From NCBI GenBank assembly GCA_029259115.1, contig JAPDJO010000027.1, positions 1-64,000 of the forward strand: a stretch of 64,000 nt of DNA. Direction: 5' to 3'. Positions within the stretch are counted from its first letter, which is position 1; every line of letters starts with the position of its first letter. Made by a program: the position numbers and the translations under genes. Source of the stretch: Thermoplasmatota archaeon. Its GTDB lineage: Archaea; Thermoplasmatota; E2; DHVEG-1; B18-G2. The notes beneath the pieces were generated by a model that saw nothing but the letters and a program-made list of their open reading frames with translations, had not been told where the DNA came from and made no database searches. Positions 61,933 through 64,000 of the stretch are shown here, one piece after another.

Positions 61933-64000
61933 ATGAGGTGGTCTAACTTACTGCTAATCTTAGCTTTTCTTACATTACTGTATACTTGCTTTCTTGTGAT
62001 AGTTAGAGGAGGATATGACAAAGAGTGGAATATGATATACGAGGGTAATGAAGATGATCTGATTTATGATATAGCAATTGACGATCAAGGTAATATAATA
62101 GCAGTGGGATGCACCGAAGTTAATGGGAATTATGATAATCTTATTATCAAATATAATCCTGATGGAGATATACTTTGGGCAAAGAGTTACGGAACTTGGT
62201 CTGGCGAAAAGTTACACGCTGTTGTCATAGATAAAAACAATGACATAGTAATAGGTGGAGAAAAAGGGAGAGATATCTATATTGCAAAGATATCATCAGA
62301 TGGCAGGAATGTATTATGGGAAAAAACAATATCTGGAGAATCTCTAGGCTGTGTATACGATTTGGATATAGATTTTCAAAACAATATCGTGCTTGCGGGA
62401 AAAAAATCCGATAATTTTTACATCGCGAAGATTTCTGAAAATGGTGATTTTCTTTGGAATGCTAGTGTTGACAATGGATACTTGGATTCGGCTACAGGGA
62501 TAAAAGTTGATTCTAATAACAACATAATTGTAGCGGGGTATACATATGTTAATGGCACATACTCATGGTGTATCTCGAAATATTCAGCAAGTGGACATTT
62601 AGTTTGGCTGAAAAGTTATGATATAAATCTACGCGGTAAAGCGTATGGGATAGACATAGATTCTAATGACGATATAGTTATTGTAGGTACATTAAGTGAT
62701 ACTTCTTCTGGTAACGACATATGTATAGTGAAATGCAACGGGGATGGAGAGGTATTGTGGAGTACAATCCATGAAAGAAACGGTAATGATTATGGAACAG
62801 ATGTAACAATTGATCCAAATAGCAATATCATAGTTGTGGGCTATCTATACAGATATGCAGATGACACAGATATTTTTATAGGGAAGTATACCAAAGATGG
62901 TCAGATTGTTTGGTATGAAAATTATGATTCAGGGTATCATGGAAAAGAATACGGCTATAGTGTTGCTGTTAATGGTAAAGGAGATATCTTTATCGGTGGG
63001 ATTGTTGAAGAAAATTCCTCCTCTCTCGGTGATTTTGATGGTTTGATTTTAAAATACGGATTTTCTCCTCTTTCACCACAGGCAAGTTTTTCATACTCTC
63101 CATATACCGTACCTCCCAACGAGAATTTTTCCTTCTATAGCACGTCCACTGATCAGGATGGAGTGATTTTAAATTATGAATGGGACTTTGGGGATGGAAA
63201 CAAAGGGTATGGCGAAACTACAACCCACTCCTATAGCAAACCCGGCGTTTATAAGGTAACACTTACAGTAACAGATAATGATGGTTTGTCGAGCTCAGTA
63301 ATAAAAAACATAACTGTATTGGATATCAATCCCCCAATTGTTACAGATGTAACCAACGCAGATGTTTGTTATACAGGAGATCCTTTTACATTCGTAGCTG
63401 AGGTCGAGGATGATGGGGAGATAAAGGAGGTAGACGTGACATACTGGTTCGATCCCATGGATTCGATCACGGCTCATATGGAAAAAGTTGATGGGAATAT
63501 TTTTAAATACACTATAGTGGTGCCAGAAGATGATCTTAGACCCCTTCACTATTACATTACAGCGGTAGATAGTTTTAACAATGAGGCATCTACTGATGAA
63601 AAGGTAATTCCGGTTATAGATAATGATCCCCCAATCATAAAGGATATCAGGGTTGATCCTAATCCCCAAATAATAGGTGAAAAAGTTAACATAACAATGA
63701 AGATAACAGATAACATAGACCTAGATAGTGTATATCTAGATTTGACTTATCCAAATGGGAATAATCAGACTTTCGATATCTTTGAAAATAGAATAGGAGA
63801 TACATTTTATTTAGAGAAGATCTTCTCATCACCTGGCAGGTATAATTTTAGGATATATGTTAAAGATGTAAATGGAAACGAGAATCGCTCTGACATAGTC
63901 AGCTTCACTGTAATAGATAGCGATGCACCGTTGATTGAAGATTTGACATCAGGTGTTGCATATACTGGAGATGCCTTTGTCTTTTCTGCTAGAGTTGTGG
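61933..64000 (+). CDS. Secreted propeller-PKD protein, 3' end outside window
   Basis: An open frame from ATG 61933 to the right edge (689 codons seen). A signal helix (LLLILAFLTLLYTCFLVIV) leads a beta-propeller of repeated blades such as DLIYDIAIDDQGNIIAVG, LIIKYNPDGDILWAKSYG and AYGIDIDSNDDIVIVG, each a NHL/SBBP-type repeat. A PKD domain follows (LNYEWDFGDGNKGYGETTTHSYSKPGVYKVTLTV, about 415-450), then several Ig-like repeats. It is probably a large adhesin of the same operon region; a TATA-like ATATAAG lies upstream. The C-terminus is unseen. Confidence 0.7.
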   Translation, partial: MRWSNLLLILAFLTLLYTCFLVIVRGGYDKEWNMIYEGNEDDLIYDIAIDDQGNIIAVGCTEVNGNYDNLIIKYNPDGDILWAKSYGTWSGEKLHAVVIDKNNDIVIGGEKGRDIYIAKISSDGRNVLWEKTISGESLGCVYDLDIDFQNNIVLAGKKSDNFYIAKISENGDFLWNASVDNGYLDSATGIKVDSNNNIIVAGYTYVNGTYSWCISKYSASGHLVWLKSYDINLRGKAYGIDIDSNDDIVIVGTLSDTSSGNDICIVKCNGDGEVLWSTIHERNGNDYGTDVTIDPNSNIIVVGYLYRYADDTDIFIGKYTKDGQIVWYENYDSGYHGKEYGYSVAVNGKGDIFIGGIVEENSSSLGDFDGLILKYGFSPLSPQASFSYSPYTVPPNENFSFYSTSTDQDGVILNYEWDFGDGNKGYGETTTHSYSKPGVYKVTLTVTDNDGLSSSVIKNITVLDINPPIVTDVTNADVCYTGDPFTFVAEVEDDGEIKEVDVTYWFDPMDSITAHMEKVDGNIFKYTIVVPEDDLRPLHYYITAVDSFNNEASTDEKVIPVIDNDPPIIKDIRVDPNPQIIGEKVNITMKITDNIDLDSVYLDLTYPNGNNQTFDIFENRIGDTFYLEKIFSSPGRYNFRIYVKDVNGNENRSDIVSFTVIDSDAPLIEDLTSGVAYTGDAFVFSARVV

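Noticed and set aside
1-64000. CRISPR arrays, insertion sequences and rRNA genes
   Set aside because: Reading both strands showed no regularly spaced repeats, no transposase-like products and no rRNA-like stretches.

Overview
The window is archaeal and almost certainly euryarchaeal. It carries PCNA, small primase subunit, Gins51, the RFC large subunit, the three aIF2 subunits, L44e, S27e, S6e, Nop10, Pop5, prefoldin alpha, SRP54 and FtsY, all in archaeal gene neighbourhoods. The DNA is AT-rich, Arg is mostly AGA/AGG and Ile often ATA. Many genes have a TATA-like box 25-35 nt before the start codon (leaderless mRNA), while operon-internal genes use GGAGG-type ribosome sites. A TRAM domain fused to aIF2 beta, a ribbon-helix-helix (CdrS-like) gene before ftsZ, and very many secreted PKD/beta-helix/CARDB-type proteins suggest a Thermoplasmatota-related or neighbouring lineage. 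The rank below Euryarchaeota is inference.

Layout. 1-12 kb: a truncated membrane/zinc-ribbon protein running into tRNA-Gly, an iron alcohol dehydrogenase, spermidine synthase, endonuclease IV with an AhpD-like protein, a secreted alpha/beta hydrolase, a four-gene signalling operon (receiver, RecA-like protein, histidine kinase, separate 7TM protein), a zinc-ribbon/PEBP pair, a Vms1-like release-factor relative, and a polyprenyl synthase/UbiA-like pair. 11.5-13.6 kb: pop5, pcna and a PD-(D/E)XK nuclease; the promoters of the last two share a perfect 19-bp element. 13.7-26.8 kb: a DUF11 surface protein, tRNA-Val, a wHTH regulator, a tight four-gene operon (two PaaK/CapK-like ligases, a B12-type radical SAM enzyme, a nicotianamine-synthase-like methyltransferase), a CruF-like protein, SRP54, a NosD-like beta-helix protein and glycerate kinase.

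26.8-42.3 kb is a surface-protein island. A 2577-residue subtilase-containing giant is followed by two secreted paralogues that repeat the C-terminal module of the giant, then three membrane-anchored proteins and a large Ig-like surface protein. 42.3-56.5 kb is the information-processing core (translation, replication, SRP and division genes). 56.5-64 kb has tRNA-Ser, a small wHTH regulator, a probable abundant surface protein with a structured leader, and an operon of secreted/anchored proteins including a BNR-repeat propeller and a second propeller-PKD protein that runs off the right edge.

The most unusual items are the PaaK/radical SAM/NAS-like operon (a candidate undescribed small-molecule pathway), the subtilase plus shared-module surface system, the 19-bp element shared by pcna and a nuclease gene, and the inverted repeats ahead of the cdrS-ftsZ pair. 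All nine convergent gene junctions are overlapping or within 4 bp. No CRISPR array, insertion sequence or rRNA gene was seen. No gene-free stretch longer than about 300 bases exists; the longest is 44508-44762 (about 255 bp).
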